Part shown: positions 26,501 to 35,045 of the stretch, one piece after another
How positions within the stretch are numbered: the stretch's first letter is position 1
How the letters are laid out: each line of letters opens with the position of its first letter
From: Flavihumibacter sp. ZG627
GTDB lineage: Bacteria > Bacteroidota > Bacteroidia > Chitinophagales > Chitinophagaceae
Length of the DNA: 64,000 bases
Reading direction: 5' to 3'
Assembly: GCF_000814325.1 (NCBI RefSeq)
Contig: NZ_JPHF01000005.1
Location: 62,001 to 126,000 of the forward strand
The notes under the pieces: generated by a model
Told to the model about the DNA's origin: nothing
What the model saw: only the letters and a program-made list of their open reading frames with translations
Databases searched by the model: none
Made by a program: the position numbers and the translations under genes

Positions 26501-27261
26501 GGAATGTAATAAACCCTGATAATGGTATTGGATGGCAATTAAATAAAGAAGCTGCTACGAATGGTTCGAGATCGGCTATTATTCGTAATTACATTAATCC
26601 CGTTCCAGGGGATATCGACGAACTCTACTCTTCACCAATAAATTTTCAAAACCCGGATTCTGTTTTCCTCCGATTTGATCTGGCCCATATCGCTTCCAGA
26701 GCGGAGGGTGACCCCACCGATACATTAGAAATTTTTATAACCCGCAATTGTAACTTGCCACTCCAACTGGTTTATAAGAAATGGGGAACAGCATTACAGA
26801 CTGTTAATGACCCGAATTTCCCCGGCACTGTAGAATTTAAACCAACTCAAAAGGCCCATTGGCGAACTGATTCAGTAAATCTTACCGGAATAGTGCAGGA
26901 AAACGATGTAATACAGGTGATCTTCCGAAATACCAGTAACCGCAACAACAATCTTTATCTGGATGATATTAGGCTCTATGATGTAACTTTGCCAACTAAA
27001 TTGAAGGAACAGGGTTGGCTCGTAACTCCTAATCCCACTACCGGAAATATTCAGATAAGACATTATCTCGATCTCGAAAAGCTGAAGAAAATAGAGGTGA
27101 TCAATATGGTGGGGCAGCGGGTTTGGGCAACCAGTTATAATGGAAATGCATCCAGCCTGGTGTATGCAGATATATCCCGGCAACCAGCAGGTATTTACAT
27201 TGTACGTTTGATTTACAATAATAAGGTTAGAACAACCAGAATCATAAAGACCATCAGATAA
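23578..27261 (+). CDS. Large T9SS-secreted surface protein with two choice-of-anchor-J-like domains
   Basis: A 1227-residue protein with a signal peptide (LFLIFFLLLLSPWLMAQ). The first 550 or so residues form an unassigned, probably beta-propeller-like region with repeated aromatic/Asp patterns. Two MAM-like 'choice-of-anchor J' domains follow, each opening with a FE/FPP-W motif (GFEDAVFPPNGW; SFEQNSFPPVNW) and ending with Y-LDDI (NIYLDDINV; NLYLDDIRL). The tail has a type A sorting domain (TPNPTTGNIQI ... PAGIYIVRLIYNNKV) directing export by the type IX system. The start at ATG 23578 is behind a good promoter; the frame extends upstream to a TTG. Function unknown, perhaps adhesion. mqnE begins 1 bp after its stop. 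Confidence 0.82.
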   Translation: MIKNILFLIFFLLLLSPWLMAQQGKIVITNGERIGISRELSGFVPEKGKKNTIVRDNKGLLWNRGKRKPPVISNDPKAVFLKEDPLRNRPVRRPSQTLSENKTLSPEFITNREGIGSTGITPADPTLCVGPDNIIQMVNGPSGAYFQVYDKSGNAFTEAIYLDNLVDGAGYSGAGDGICLYDQYADRFVMTEFGTPDGSTDINTIVMFVSATNNPLGSWYIYKFTDPGYFPDYPKFSVWTDAWFATSRDFTLPDNNFAGISFYAFNKSQMIAGEPNVQLQRVRLTDAEKYDGAAPINAFGPSAPTQGSPGLFTFRNDDGRTIAADADSVVLLAFDVDFQNPSNSNFYTLSSHLTAPFNTTLCNEGGYFQACVTTPGNNSKLMATTSFVMDKPIWRKYDTHESILVYHTVNAGGAGIAGIRWHELRRTSGDWQLFQEGTYSPDDTHRFYPSMNMNAFGQIMAVYNSSSTTIWPSITVTGRNANDPPGSLPADETMVVNGTGYGTFSSRWGDYNMMAPDPVNDSIFWLTSMYGDPGGWRTKVASVKLAANKDLDAKLYTILSPLNGEVFCDAADIVSRIRIGNSGNTTLTSARINWQINNGTIQMINWNGSLTYGESEEITLPVTITGNGPFIIKIFITNPNNSIDQRNSNDTLSVNINVRQPATGSFSQGFEDAVFPPNGWTVLNPNAGSVTWTRTLNASRTGIASTYMNLFNYNGVGDEDYLVSPGISLINTDSVFINFSHAYKAYSGSSSFADTLKLMASLDCGNSFTNVLWKEGGTGLASTAGFTGDINWVPGDNEWADNSIRLPVSYFDGAENVSFAWVSVNKFGQNIYLDDINVQAYTLPQLDISINKLISPLPNECRGNFEPLIEIRNNGLQTVESFRVSLQWNDGEIISRLIDGININTGQLYQLDYDSLFSATNLGRNQFRVWVSQPNGSADQQPLNDTITQEVFLFRIEQPPLKESFEQNSFPPVNWNVINPDNGIGWQLNKEAATNGSRSAIIRNYINPVPGDIDELYSSPINFQNPDSVFLRFDLAHIASRAEGDPTDTLEIFITRNCNLPLQLVYKKWGTALQTVNDPNFPGTVEFKPTQKAHWRTDSVNLTGIVQENDVIQVIFRNTSNRNNNLYLDDIRLYDVTLPTKLKEQGWLVTPNPTTGNIQIRHYLDLEKLKKIEVINMVGQRVWATSYNGNASSLVYADISRQPAGIYIVRLIYNNKVRTTRIIKTIR

Positions 27262-27262
27262 T

Positions 27263-28435
27263 ATGACCAATATAGAATTAGGGCAATTGAATATTACTCT
27301 TACGGATCAGTCATTAAGAAAGATCGGGGAGAAAGTGATTGCGGGAGAAAGGATAACTCCTGAAGAAGGAGTGATATTATTTGAAAAAGGATCCCTTTCC
27401 TGGCTGGGTAGTCTGGCAAATCATGTCAGGGAAAAACTGCATGGACAAAAAACCTATTTCAACAGGAATTTTCATATTGAGCCAACTAATGTTTGTGTAT
27501 TCAGTTGTAAGTTTTGTTCTTATTCAAGATTGTATGCTCACAAGGAAGAGGGCTGGGAACTGACAACGGAACAGATGCTCGATATAGTTCGAAAATATGA
27601 TGGTCAACCAGTTACGGAAGTGCATATTGTTGGTGGTGTACATCCCAAATTAACGTTGGAGTTTTTTGCCGATCTTCTTCGCAAAATAAAATCACACCGG
27701 CCCGACCTGCATCTAAAAGGCTTTACACCGGTTGAGTTGGATTATATGTTCAGGAAAGCGAAAGTTAGTGTGGAAGAAGGAATGAAGTATCTGCATGAAG
27801 CGGGCCTGCAATCCTTACCAGGAGGTGGGGCCGAAATTTTCAGTGCTGATATCAGGGAGCAGATCTGTGCCGACAAAGTTGATGCGGAAGGATGGCTTAA
27901 GATACATGAAGTGGCGCATGCATTGGGTATGCATAGCAATGCTACAATGCTTTACGGTCACATAGAATCATACCATCATCGTGTTGATCATATGGAGCGA
28001 TTGAGAAACCTGCAGGATAAAACAAGGGGCTTCAATACATTCATCCCATTAAAGTTCCGTAATAAGGATAATGAGATGAGTCATATCCCGGAAAGTACTA
28101 TTGTGGAAGACATGAAAATGTATGCTGTGGCGCGGATCTATATGGACAATTTCCCACATCTGAAAGCCTACTGGCCTATGCTTGGGAGAAATAGTGCCCA
28201 GCTAACTTTATCATTTGGTGTTAATGATCTGGATGGCACAATTGACGATTCAACAAAGATCTATTCAATGGCAGGTTCTGAGGAACAATCTCCTTCTATG
28301 ACTACTGCAGAACTAGTAAGCCTTATCAGGCAGGTTAAAAGACAGCCGGTTGAAAGGGACACGCTTTATAATGTCATAAATGATTATTCAGATTCCGTCA
28401 TTGTTGATCAACAGGTGAATCCTGTTCACAATTAA
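27263..28435 (+). CDS. mqnE: Aminofutalosine synthase (radical SAM)
   Basis: A 390-residue radical SAM enzyme of the MqnE/MqnC/CofH group. Cys78, Cys82 and Cys85 form the CxxxCxxC iron-sulfur motif (CVFSCKFC). The length and the segments HIVGGVHPKL and LPGGGAEIFS fit MqnE, which makes aminofutalosine in the alternative (futalosine) menaquinone pathway. MqnC is the main alternative; the N-terminal part favours MqnE. It is separated by 1 bp from the T9SS protein gene upstream, so it is probably on the same transcript. It converges with sdaA. Confidence 0.9.
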   Translation: MTNIELGQLNITLTDQSLRKIGEKVIAGERITPEEGVILFEKGSLSWLGSLANHVREKLHGQKTYFNRNFHIEPTNVCVFSCKFCSYSRLYAHKEEGWELTTEQMLDIVRKYDGQPVTEVHIVGGVHPKLTLEFFADLLRKIKSHRPDLHLKGFTPVELDYMFRKAKVSVEEGMKYLHEAGLQSLPGGGAEIFSADIREQICADKVDAEGWLKIHEVAHALGMHSNATMLYGHIESYHHRVDHMERLRNLQDKTRGFNTFIPLKFRNKDNEMSHIPESTIVEDMKMYAVARIYMDNFPHLKAYWPMLGRNSAQLTLSFGVNDLDGTIDDSTKIYSMAGSEEQSPSMTTAELVSLIRQVKRQPVERDTLYNVINDYSDSVIVDQQVNPVHN

Positions 28436-28443
28436 AGATTTGA

Positions 28444-29871
28444 TCAGCATTCAGGAAGGCTCAGTGGGATATTCAGCGCAAGGCCACCATCGGATGTTTC
28501 CTTGTATTTACTGCTCATATCCTGGGCAGTATCCCACATAGTTTTTACCACTGCGTCAAGAGATACTTTTGCGAAATCAGGCGAACTTTGCAATGCAAGC
28601 TGAGAAGCCGTTATAGCTTTTATGGCTCCCATTGTATTTCTTTCAATGCAGGGAACCTGAACCAGTCCGCCTATTGGATCACAAGTTAACCCAAGGTGGT
28701 GTTCCATGGCAATTTCAGCAGCCATCAAGGCCTGCCTTTGAGTGCCTCCGGTAGCTTCAGTGATTGCCCCCGCGGCCATGGAAGAAGACACACCGATCTC
28801 AGCCTGGCATCCTCCCATGGCCGCTGAAATAGTAGATCCCTTTTTGAATATACTTCCGATCTCTGATGCTGTGAGCAGGAACTGTAGAATTGCATCTTCT
28901 GAATCGCCTTTACAGAAAACAACAAAATATTGAAGCACTGCTGGTATCACACCGGCGGCACCATTGGTAGGCGCTGTTACTACTCTTCCGAAAGAAGCGT
29001 TTTCTTCATTTACGGCCAGTGCAAAACAACTCACCCAGTCAAGAATATACTTAAAATCATTCCCCCCCTGCCTTATTGCATTGATCCATTCATCATATCC
29101 TGAGTATTCAATTCCTGCAAGTAATTTTTTATTGAGTGCTGCTGCTCTTCGCTTCACCTCTAACCCACCGGGAAGTACTCCTTCATGATGACATCCCCTG
29201 TACATACAATCTTTCATTACATTCCATATCCGAACAAGGCCTTGGCGGGTTTCTTCCGGTGAGCGCCATGCTGATTCATTTTCCAGTACGATCTCATGAA
29301 TACCCAGGCCTGTTTTCCTGCACCAATGCAGGAGATCGTCAGCCTTATCGATCGGGAAAGGCAGTTGCACCTGGCTCCTGGAATCCACCTGCTCATTTTC
29401 CTGCTGAACAAATCCCCCACCTATAGAATAATAGGTTTCAGAAATATGCTCTCCATTAGAAAGGGTGGCGAGGAAACTCAGCGCATTAGGATGATAAGGA
29501 AGTGTTTCGTTCATCAGGAAAATAATATCTCCTGATGGATCAAATGGGATAGGATGCTTTTTTGCAAGAATGAGTTCTTTGTTGTTCTGAAGATTATATA
29601 TGATATGTGCTATCCCGTTTACGTCGCAGGTCACTGGATCTTCACCCAATAATCCCATTTGTACCGCGATATCAGTTCCATGCCCCTTCCCCGTTTTAGC
29701 GAGTGAGCCATATAACAAAACCTGCACCTGGGTAACAAGTTCAAGTTTGCTGGCAGTTTCCAAAGACGCGGTGAAGTATTGGGCAGCGCGCCATGGTCCA
29801 AGTGTATGTGAACTGGATGGCCCCACACCTATCTTGAAAATATCGAATACGGAGATCGGTTCGTTTGGCAA
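28444..29871 (-). CDS. sdaA: L-serine ammonia-lyase, iron-sulfur type, single chain
   Basis: A 475-residue L-serine dehydratase with fused beta (N-terminal, [20 protein letters not shown]) and alpha domains. The alpha domain carries the cysteines expected to hold the 4Fe-4S cluster: [14 protein letters not shown] and VPCIERN. It converts serine to pyruvate and ammonia. No ATG is available near the conserved N-terminus; TTG 29871 is the likely start, just after a TATTTTCG sequence resembling a -7 box and after the FKBP terminator. It converges with mqnE. Confidence 0.92.
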   Translation of the reverse strand: MPNEPISVFDIFKIGVGPSSSHTLGPWRAAQYFTASLETASKLELVTQVQVLLYGSLAKTGKGHGTDIAVQMGLLGEDPVTCDVNGIAHIIYNLQNNKELILAKKHPIPFDPSGDIIFLMNETLPYHPNALSFLATLSNGEHISETYYSIGGGFVQQENEQVDSRSQVQLPFPIDKADDLLHWCRKTGLGIHEIVLENESAWRSPEETRQGLVRIWNVMKDCMYRGCHHEGVLPGGLEVKRRAAALNKKLLAGIEYSGYDEWINAIRQGGNDFKYILDWVSCFALAVNEENASFGRVVTAPTNGAAGVIPAVLQYFVVFCKGDSEDAILQFLLTASEIGSIFKKGSTISAAMGGCQAEIGVSSSMAAGAITEATGGTQRQALMAAEIAMEHHLGLTCDPIGGLVQVPCIERNTMGAIKAITASQLALQSSPDFAKVSLDAVVKTMWDTAQDMSSKYKETSDGGLALNIPLSLPEC

Positions 29872-29895
29872 AGTTTTCTGGTTTAATGCGAAAAT

Positions 29896-29924
29896 AAGGA
29901 AGCCCCTGCAGCTAAACAGGGGCC
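29896..29924 (-). terminator. Terminator of the FKBP gene
   Basis: On the minus strand, GCCCCTG / CAGGGGC forms a 7-bp GC-rich stem with an 8-nt loop, followed by TTCCTTATTTT. It lies 24 bp after the FKBP stop codon and just upstream of sdaA. Confidence 0.75.
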
Positions 29925-29947
29925 CTGAAATATTAATGTAAATGGTA

Positions 29948-30433
29948 TTAATTGAAATCTACCAGAGTCACATCAAAAACAAGAATAGAGTTGGCTGGAA
30001 TGGAACCCGCGCCGGTGCATCCATAGGCTAAGGCAGAGGGAAGAATCATCTTGATCTTTCCCCCCTTTTTGATTTTAGGAATTCCGATCTGCCAACCTTG
30101 TATCAATCCCCCCAATGGCCACCATTTTGTTGGATCCTGGATTGGACTTGTCATTTCATCAAACTTATTGCCATTCGTAAGGTAACCGCTGTAGGTGACA
30201 GCTATCCTGGAATTCACTGTGGGAGCAGAACCCGACCCCTCTTCTATTATCTGATAATAAAGACCCGAAGGATCTTTTACGGCAGTAATGTTATTGGTTG
30301 TTATATATTGTTTAATTGCAGATTCTTCATTTTGCGGGGGAACAGGATTACAGCTGGTATCACTTTTGGAGCAATGCCAGGTTCCCAGCACAACCATCAT
30401 TAACAATAAGACAAAACCGATTCTTTTCACCAT
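29948..30433 (-). CDS. FKBP-type peptidyl-prolyl isomerase lipoprotein
   Basis: A 161-residue lipoprotein (lipobox ending WHC, Cys21) with a C-terminal FKBP domain (about residues 70-160). The family core is present: [16 protein letters not shown], the W-x-x-G-L/I-Q-GW segment, [17 protein letters not shown], and a closing strand [11 protein letters not shown]. It should catalyse proline isomerisation in the envelope. A one-gene unit with a good -7 box upstream and a hairpin downstream. Confidence 0.9.
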   Translation of the reverse strand: MVKRIGFVLLLMMVVLGTWHCSKSDTSCNPVPPQNEESAIKQYITTNNITAVKDPSGLYYQIIEEGSGSAPTVNSRIAVTYSGYLTNGNKFDEMTSPIQDPTKWWPLGGLIQGWQIGIPKIKKGGKIKMILPSALAYGCTGAGSIPANSILVFDVTLVDFN

Positions 30434-30449
30434 TTTTTTAAATTATGCG

Positions 30450-30457
30450 CAAATATA
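30450..30457 (-). promoter_or_regulatory. -7 promoter box for the FKBP gene
   Basis: TATATTTG on the minus strand matches TAnnTTTG exactly, 16 nt upstream of the start codon. Confidence 0.55.
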
Positions 30458-30521
30458 GTAGTTGACCTGATAATGACCCCTTTTCAGACCCATCTGTTGC
30501 ATCACACATCAAAATGAATGC

Positions 30522-30830
30522 CTAAAGGCCTTCCTGTTGCTTTAGTTCCCTGTATTTCTGTTCATGCTGCTCCCATTGGTGTTGGCGGTAAAATATGGCA
30601 GAAAATGTTATTATAAGGAGAATCGCTATGATCAGCACCATGGGATTGAATTTGGAACCTGCTACCATAGCTGCTCTTTTGTACCAACCAGTTGCATAGT
30701 TAAGAATAATGGGTATACCAAAAAGCAGTCCCACCGGTAAACCCACCAACCATGAACGAAAATATTTCTTTTGTTTCAAACGATTTGCTTCCCAATACAC
30801 TATGAAATCCTTTTCCTCTTGTGTAAGCAT
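30522..30830 (-). CDS. Small two-helix membrane protein of unknown function
   Basis: A 102-residue protein with two hydrophobic helices (about residues 27-47 and 63-80), a charged N-terminus (TQEEKDFIVYWEANRLKQKK) and a Gln/Glu-rich tail (YRQHQWEQHEQKYRELKQQ). This pattern occurs in small hypothetical proteins of Chitinophagaceae and relatives. I do not recognise a function. An exact -7 box lies 13 nt upstream of the ATG, which supports it as a real gene. Confidence 0.72.
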   Translation of the reverse strand: MLTQEEKDFIVYWEANRLKQKKYFRSWLVGLPVGLLFGIPIILNYATGWYKRAAMVAGSKFNPMVLIIAILLIITFSAIFYRQHQWEQHEQKYRELKQQEGL

Positions 30831-30843
30831 GAACCTTTTTTTG

Positions 30844-30851
30844 CAAAATTA
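30844..30851 (-). promoter_or_regulatory. -7 promoter box for the small membrane protein
   Basis: TAATTTTG on the minus strand matches TAnnTTTG exactly, 13 nt upstream of the start codon. Confidence 0.55.
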
Positions 30852-30943
30852 AGAACATTCAGTGGCCCATTGCCTTGCTTTAAATGGTAATAGCAGGAAG
30901 AGCCGATTTTTCCTTATTTTGTGTCAAACCAATCTATCCAGCT

Positions 30944-31813
30944 TTGAAAGTTGATAATTTACTTACCCAGTTTTTATACCAGCATAAGAGATTGAGCCTG
31001 CCTGGAATCGGAACTTTTACTACTGATGGCGGATCCGTACAATTTGATAATGATTCTGATAAGGAGTTAAGCCAGGACCTGGTTAACTACATAAAGACAC
31101 ATACCGGCAAAATGCAATCCCTTGCCATTTCCGACCTTGAATCTTTTATAATGCTTAATAAACAGTTTCTGAATATCGGGAAAGCATTGTACATGGAAGG
31201 TATCGGAACACTTGTAAAAACAAAGGAAGGTGATTTTGAATTTACGCCGGGGGGCGTCGTTACAGAACGGCTGGAGGACCTCCGACCAACTCAACCTTCG
31301 GCTTTTGATGAAACAGCACCGAGGTATGACCAGCAAAATGTAGCCTCCAGATTAATTGTGATATTTCTGATAGTGCTCACGATTGGTCTGGTAGGATGGG
31401 GCGCATGGTATTTATTCAAACAAAATAGTGAGACTAATTTACCTGAACAAACAGCAGTTCCCATATCCGAACCAGAACAAGACAGCCTGAATATTATTCC
31501 TGATTCTAATACAATTATGAATCCTGTTGATAGCCTTCGGAATTCAGATACTTCTATCAGCCGAAGGCCAGTAACATTGGCTGGTTCCGTTGAAACAGGA
31601 AGATGGAAATTTATTATCGAAGAAGCAGCCAGGGGCAGGGCTCTAAGGCGATATGACCAATTGAAAACAATGGGTAAATCTATCTTAATGGAAACCAGTG
31701 ATTCGGTTACCTACAAATTATACTTCAGCTTGCCGGCAAGCCCATCTGATACCGCGCGAATCAGGGATTCATTAAAACTTTTCTATAATAGCAAAAAGGT
31801 TATTGTAGAGTAA
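30944..31813 (+). CDS. HU-CCDC81-like / transmembrane / SPOR-like protein
   Basis: A 289-residue protein with an N-terminal HU-like domain pair of the CCDC81-bacterial type (YQHKRLSLPGIGTF; MEGIGTLVKTKEGDFEF), one membrane helix (about residues 134-155, LIVIFLIVLTIGLVGWGAW), a flexible linker and a C-terminal SPOR-like domain (RWKFIIEEAARGRALRRYDQ and onwards). SPOR domains bind denuded septal peptidoglycan, so the protein may join an inner HU-like module to the cell wall. The start is probably TTG 30944: homologous proteins begin with the same K-x-x-x-L-L pattern, and a near-consensus -7 box (30913-30920) lies between it and an upstream in-frame ATG at 30884. It ends 4 bp from the convergent polysaccharide operon. 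Confidence 0.75.
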   Translation: MKVDNLLTQFLYQHKRLSLPGIGTFTTDGGSVQFDNDSDKELSQDLVNYIKTHTGKMQSLAISDLESFIMLNKQFLNIGKALYMEGIGTLVKTKEGDFEFTPGGVVTERLEDLRPTQPSAFDETAPRYDQQNVASRLIVIFLIVLTIGLVGWGAWYLFKQNSETNLPEQTAVPISEPEQDSLNIIPDSNTIMNPVDSLRNSDTSISRRPVTLAGSVETGRWKFIIEEAARGRALRRYDQLKTMGKSILMETSDSVTYKLYFSLPASPSDTARIRDSLKLFYNSKKVIVE

Positions 31814-31817
31814 GAAC

Positions 31818-33203
31818 TCAATATGCCCTTTCATCGCCCCTGATTGTTACCATTATCGTCATGAATATAATTTTCACATCCATGAAAATGGTCCAGTTTT
31901 CAAGGTACCATAGATCATATTCAATTCTTCGGCGTAATAACTCATTATTGGTGATCTCACCTCTGAAACCGTGCACCTGGGCCCATCCCGTCAGTCCGGG
32001 TTTTACAAAATGCCGGATCATGTATTTCTTATAAATATTTGAGAAATCCTCCGTATGTTTTAACATATGCGGCCTTGGTCCTACAACCGACATGTCTCCA
32101 ATCAATACATTAAAAAACTGAGGGAGCTCATCAATATTTGACTTCCGAAGGAATCGCCCAAAAAAAGTAATTCTCCTGTCATTCCTTGTTACTTGTTTTG
32201 TATCTGATTCATCATTAAGACGAAGGCTTCTGAATTTGATACAGGCAAAGGGACGATTATTTTTACCGGAACGCTGCTGTATAAAGAAAACAGGACCTTT
32301 TGAATCCAATTTTATCAGGATCGCAACAATGGGAACCAGCCACGACAATATAAAAATGATTACAAAGAGGCTGAAGGCTATATCAAAAAGACGCTTCTTA
32401 ATGCGGTTGCCTGTATCCTCCAATGGTTCAGAACGCAGGGAAAGAACTGGGATATTATCAACAAAGTCAACATAGATGTTCCGGTTCACAAACACATTGT
32501 AATCAGGAACGAATTTGAAATGTACAAATAGTTTATCCGCTTCTTTGGCAAGATCATATAAATAAGGATATTTCTCCGGAGCCAGGGTTGAATATATTTC
32601 AGCAATATTATTTGTCTTTACATATTCCAGACAATCCTGTAGCCCGCCAAGAATGGGGAAATCAGAAAGTTCATTGACCCTTTCCTTATCTTCAAAACAA
32701 CCAGAAACCTTTACCAGTTTGGACTCACTTCGAAAATACCTGATCAGTCTTTTTGAAATATCATTATACCCAAGTATAACAACTTTCTTTTCCATGCGGA
32801 ATCTACTACGAAGTGCCATAACAAGCACATTGAATAAAACCCTATTGATAAGGGTGAGTAGTCCAAATAAACCAATAGATGAGATAATATAGAATCTTGA
32901 AAACTGGAACTCATACAGATAGAGAAACACCATTAAAAAAACAATGGTTATTACAAAGCTCTTAATGGTCTTTCTTATAAAAACAGAGAAGTCAAGCCAC
33001 TGCTTACTAAGATAAAGGGAGGAGAGAAACCCCGCTGAAAGCCAGGCTATATTGAAGAAGGCCATATAAACATGGTATTCCCTTTTTGCATACAAATCGG
33101 CCCATTCAACATTCAGGCTTACAAGCAGCAGAACGGCATTCAATGATATAAGGTCCCACAACCATAATATTGACCTGTAAAAAATGAAGGAAAGTTTATT
33201 CAT
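31818..33203 (-). CDS. Undecaprenyl-phosphate sugar-phosphate transferase (WbaP/WcaJ type)
   Basis: A 461-residue initiating transferase that loads the first sugar-1-phosphate onto undecaprenyl phosphate. It has four or five N-terminal membrane helices, a CoA-binding-like middle domain (KVVILGYNDISKRLIRYF) and the catalytic C-terminal bacterial sugar transferase domain. The last shows FIQQRSGKNNRPF, IKFRSL, DELPQFFNVLIGDMS, VGPRP and KPGLTGWAQV. It is the last gene of the polysaccharide operon, 12 bp after the wecB-like gene. The sugar (glucose, galactose or other) is not predictable. Confidence 0.92.
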   Translation of the reverse strand: MNKLSFIFYRSILWLWDLISLNAVLLLVSLNVEWADLYAKREYHVYMAFFNIAWLSAGFLSSLYLSKQWLDFSVFIRKTIKSFVITIVFLMVFLYLYEFQFSRFYIISSIGLFGLLTLINRVLFNVLVMALRSRFRMEKKVVILGYNDISKRLIRYFRSESKLVKVSGCFEDKERVNELSDFPILGGLQDCLEYVKTNNIAEIYSTLAPEKYPYLYDLAKEADKLFVHFKFVPDYNVFVNRNIYVDFVDNIPVLSLRSEPLEDTGNRIKKRLFDIAFSLFVIIFILSWLVPIVAILIKLDSKGPVFFIQQRSGKNNRPFACIKFRSLRLNDESDTKQVTRNDRRITFFGRFLRKSNIDELPQFFNVLIGDMSVVGPRPHMLKHTEDFSNIYKKYMIRHFVKPGLTGWAQVHGFRGEITNNELLRRRIEYDLWYLENWTIFMDVKIIFMTIMVTIRGDERAY

Positions 33204-33215
33204 AAAAACAAACGG

Positions 33216-34307
33216 CTATTGGTAACGGTCAGCAATGATCTTAACTATTCTTTCGGATGTGTGACCATCCCATAATTCAGGGATAGAACTTTTTTTCCAT
33301 TTTCCTTCATTAACCTTTACCAGAAAAGGTACCAGTTTGACAGGATCCGTTCCTACAAGTTCATTGGAACCAATGGTTATGGTCTCAGGTCTTTCCGTAC
33401 TGCTTCTCAATGTCATACATGGAACTGATAGAACGGTAGCTTCTTCAGTTATTCCGCCCGAATCAGTAATTACAGCTTTAGCATTTTTGACAAGATACAA
33501 AAACTCAAGGTAGGGCATCGGGTCGGTTAAGTAAAGGTCGGGATGAGCATAGCCGGATTGATCTATTACTTTTTTTGTTCGTGGATGAACGGGGAATATA
33601 ACACGGGAAGGAGATGTTCCTTTCATTATATTCTGCAAGAGATTGACAAGGTTGTTCATATCATCAACGTTTCCCGGACGATGCAGTGTTACCAGGAAAT
33701 ATTCCTTTGAAGTAAACTCCTCTTCCTTCCACCAGGTGGGTGCCTGCAAATTTTCAAGGTTCTGGAATAAAGTATCAATCATTGTATTACCTACAAAATA
33801 TATACTTTCAGCTGTTTTACCGGAGGTCTCCAAAGTTTGGGAAGCTTCCTGGGTTGTAGTAAAGAATATATCAGTAATGGAGTCGGTAACTATTCTATTA
33901 ATTTCCTCGGGCATAGTGAGGTCACCCGAACGGATACCTGCTTCCACATGGGCAACATCAATGCAAAGTTTTTTTGCCGTAATTGCACAAGCCATGGTAG
34001 AAGTCACATCCCCAACTACCAGAACAAGATCAGGCCGATTTTCCTGTAGTTCCTTTTCAAATCCGACCATAATTGCCGCGGTTTGTGCAGCCTGGGTTCC
34101 ACTTCCCACACCCAGATTATTATCCGGCTGCGGGATTCTCAATTGCTCAAAAAAATCATCACTCATCTTCTTATCATAATGCTGCCCGGTATGAACCAGT
34201 CTGAATTCAATTTTAGGTCCCTCATTATTATGTTCTTTTATCGCCCTGATGATGGGAGCAATCTTCATAAAATTTGGCCTTGCTCCTGCTACGATTGTAA
34301 TTTTCAT
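33216..34307 (-). CDS. wecB: UDP-N-acetylglucosamine 2-epimerase (non-hydrolysing)
   Basis: A 363-residue epimerase of the WecB family that interconverts UDP-GlcNAc and UDP-ManNAc. The signature AGARPNFMKIAP is at residues 8-19, HVEAGIRSGD around 120-129, TLHRPGNVDD near 210, and TDSGGITEEA near 290, all typical. It supplies ManNAc for the WecG/TagA-type transferase encoded just upstream in the operon; the spacing is 3 bp. Confidence 0.92.
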   Translation of the reverse strand: MKITIVAGARPNFMKIAPIIRAIKEHNNEGPKIEFRLVHTGQHYDKKMSDDFFEQLRIPQPDNNLGVGSGTQAAQTAAIMVGFEKELQENRPDLVLVVGDVTSTMACAITAKKLCIDVAHVEAGIRSGDLTMPEEINRIVTDSITDIFFTTTQEASQTLETSGKTAESIYFVGNTMIDTLFQNLENLQAPTWWKEEEFTSKEYFLVTLHRPGNVDDMNNLVNLLQNIMKGTSPSRVIFPVHPRTKKVIDQSGYAHPDLYLTDPMPYLEFLYLVKNAKAVITDSGGITEEATVLSVPCMTLRSSTERPETITIGSNELVGTDPVKLVPFLVKVNEGKWKKSSIPELWDGHTSERIVKIIADRYQ

Positions 34308-34310
34308 TGG

Positions 34311-35045
34311 TCAGCTCTTTCTGAATTTTTCCTTAAGTATAAGTAAGATGAATTTGGTATTGCCCACAAGATAGCGTTTCCACATGCGCCTGGGCTCCTG
34401 TATCACGCGGTAAAACCATTCCAGTCCCCACTCCTGCATCCATATTGGTGCCCTTTTTACAAAACCTGCTACCACATCAAAACTTCCCCCTACTCCCATA
34501 ATAAAGGGAGTACGTATAATATCTTTGTATTCATTGAGGAATATCTCTTTTCGGGGTGATGAAATGGCAACAAAAAGGATATGTGCCCCTGAATCCGCTA
34601 CTTGCTTTGCCACCACGCTATCTTCATCTCTCCCAAAGTATCCGTTTCTGTATCCGGCAATTATATCTGAACTATACTTTTGGGTGTAAACAGTAACCAC
34701 CTTTTTTACTATCTCCTCCCGGGCACCCAGGAAAAATATTTTATAACCCTTCATAAATGCCAGTTCCACCAATTGTTCCATCAGGTTTATTCCTGCAACC
34801 CTTTCAGGAAGTGGTTGGTTGAGAATACGCGATGCCCAAACAATTGATTGTCCATCCGCATTTATTATATCACAATCAACAATGCTGGCTTTAAGTGCTA
34901 CATCATGCTGTGCATTCACCATTTTTGCGGCATTCACAACAACATGGTGAATTCTTTCATTCCTGGTTATTGCCTGATCAATTTTTCCTAATGTTTCCGC
35001 CATTGTAAGGGCATCAATAGGAATATCACAAATTGTTACTCGCAT
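34311..35045 (-). CDS. WecG/TagA/CpsF family glycosyltransferase
   Basis: A 244-residue GT26 enzyme. The motif NADGQSIVW is at residues 62-70 (catalytic-site Asp64), followed by FFLGARE and VGGSFDVVAG. These enzymes add N-acetylmannosamine, or its uronic acid form, to a lipid-linked sugar. It sits 3 bp upstream of the wecB-like gene, making a substrate-supply/transfer pair. Its ATG overlaps the end of the upstream toroid-like gene by 10 bp. Confidence 0.9.
   Translation of the reverse strand: MRVTICDIPIDALTMAETLGKIDQAITRNERIHHVVVNAAKMVNAQHDVALKASIVDCDIINADGQSIVWASRILNQPLPERVAGINLMEQLVELAFMKGYKIFFLGAREEIVKKVVTVYTQKYSSDIIAGYRNGYFGRDEDSVVAKQVADSGAHILFVAISSPRKEIFLNEYKDIIRTPFIMGVGGSFDVVAGFVKRAPIWMQEWGLEWFYRVIQEPRRMWKRYLVGNTKFILLILKEKFRKS

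Noticed and set aside
33643-34179. A 178-codon plus-strand frame opposite the wecB-like gene
   Set aside because: Serine-rich antisense shadow of a conserved epimerase, without its own promoter or homology.
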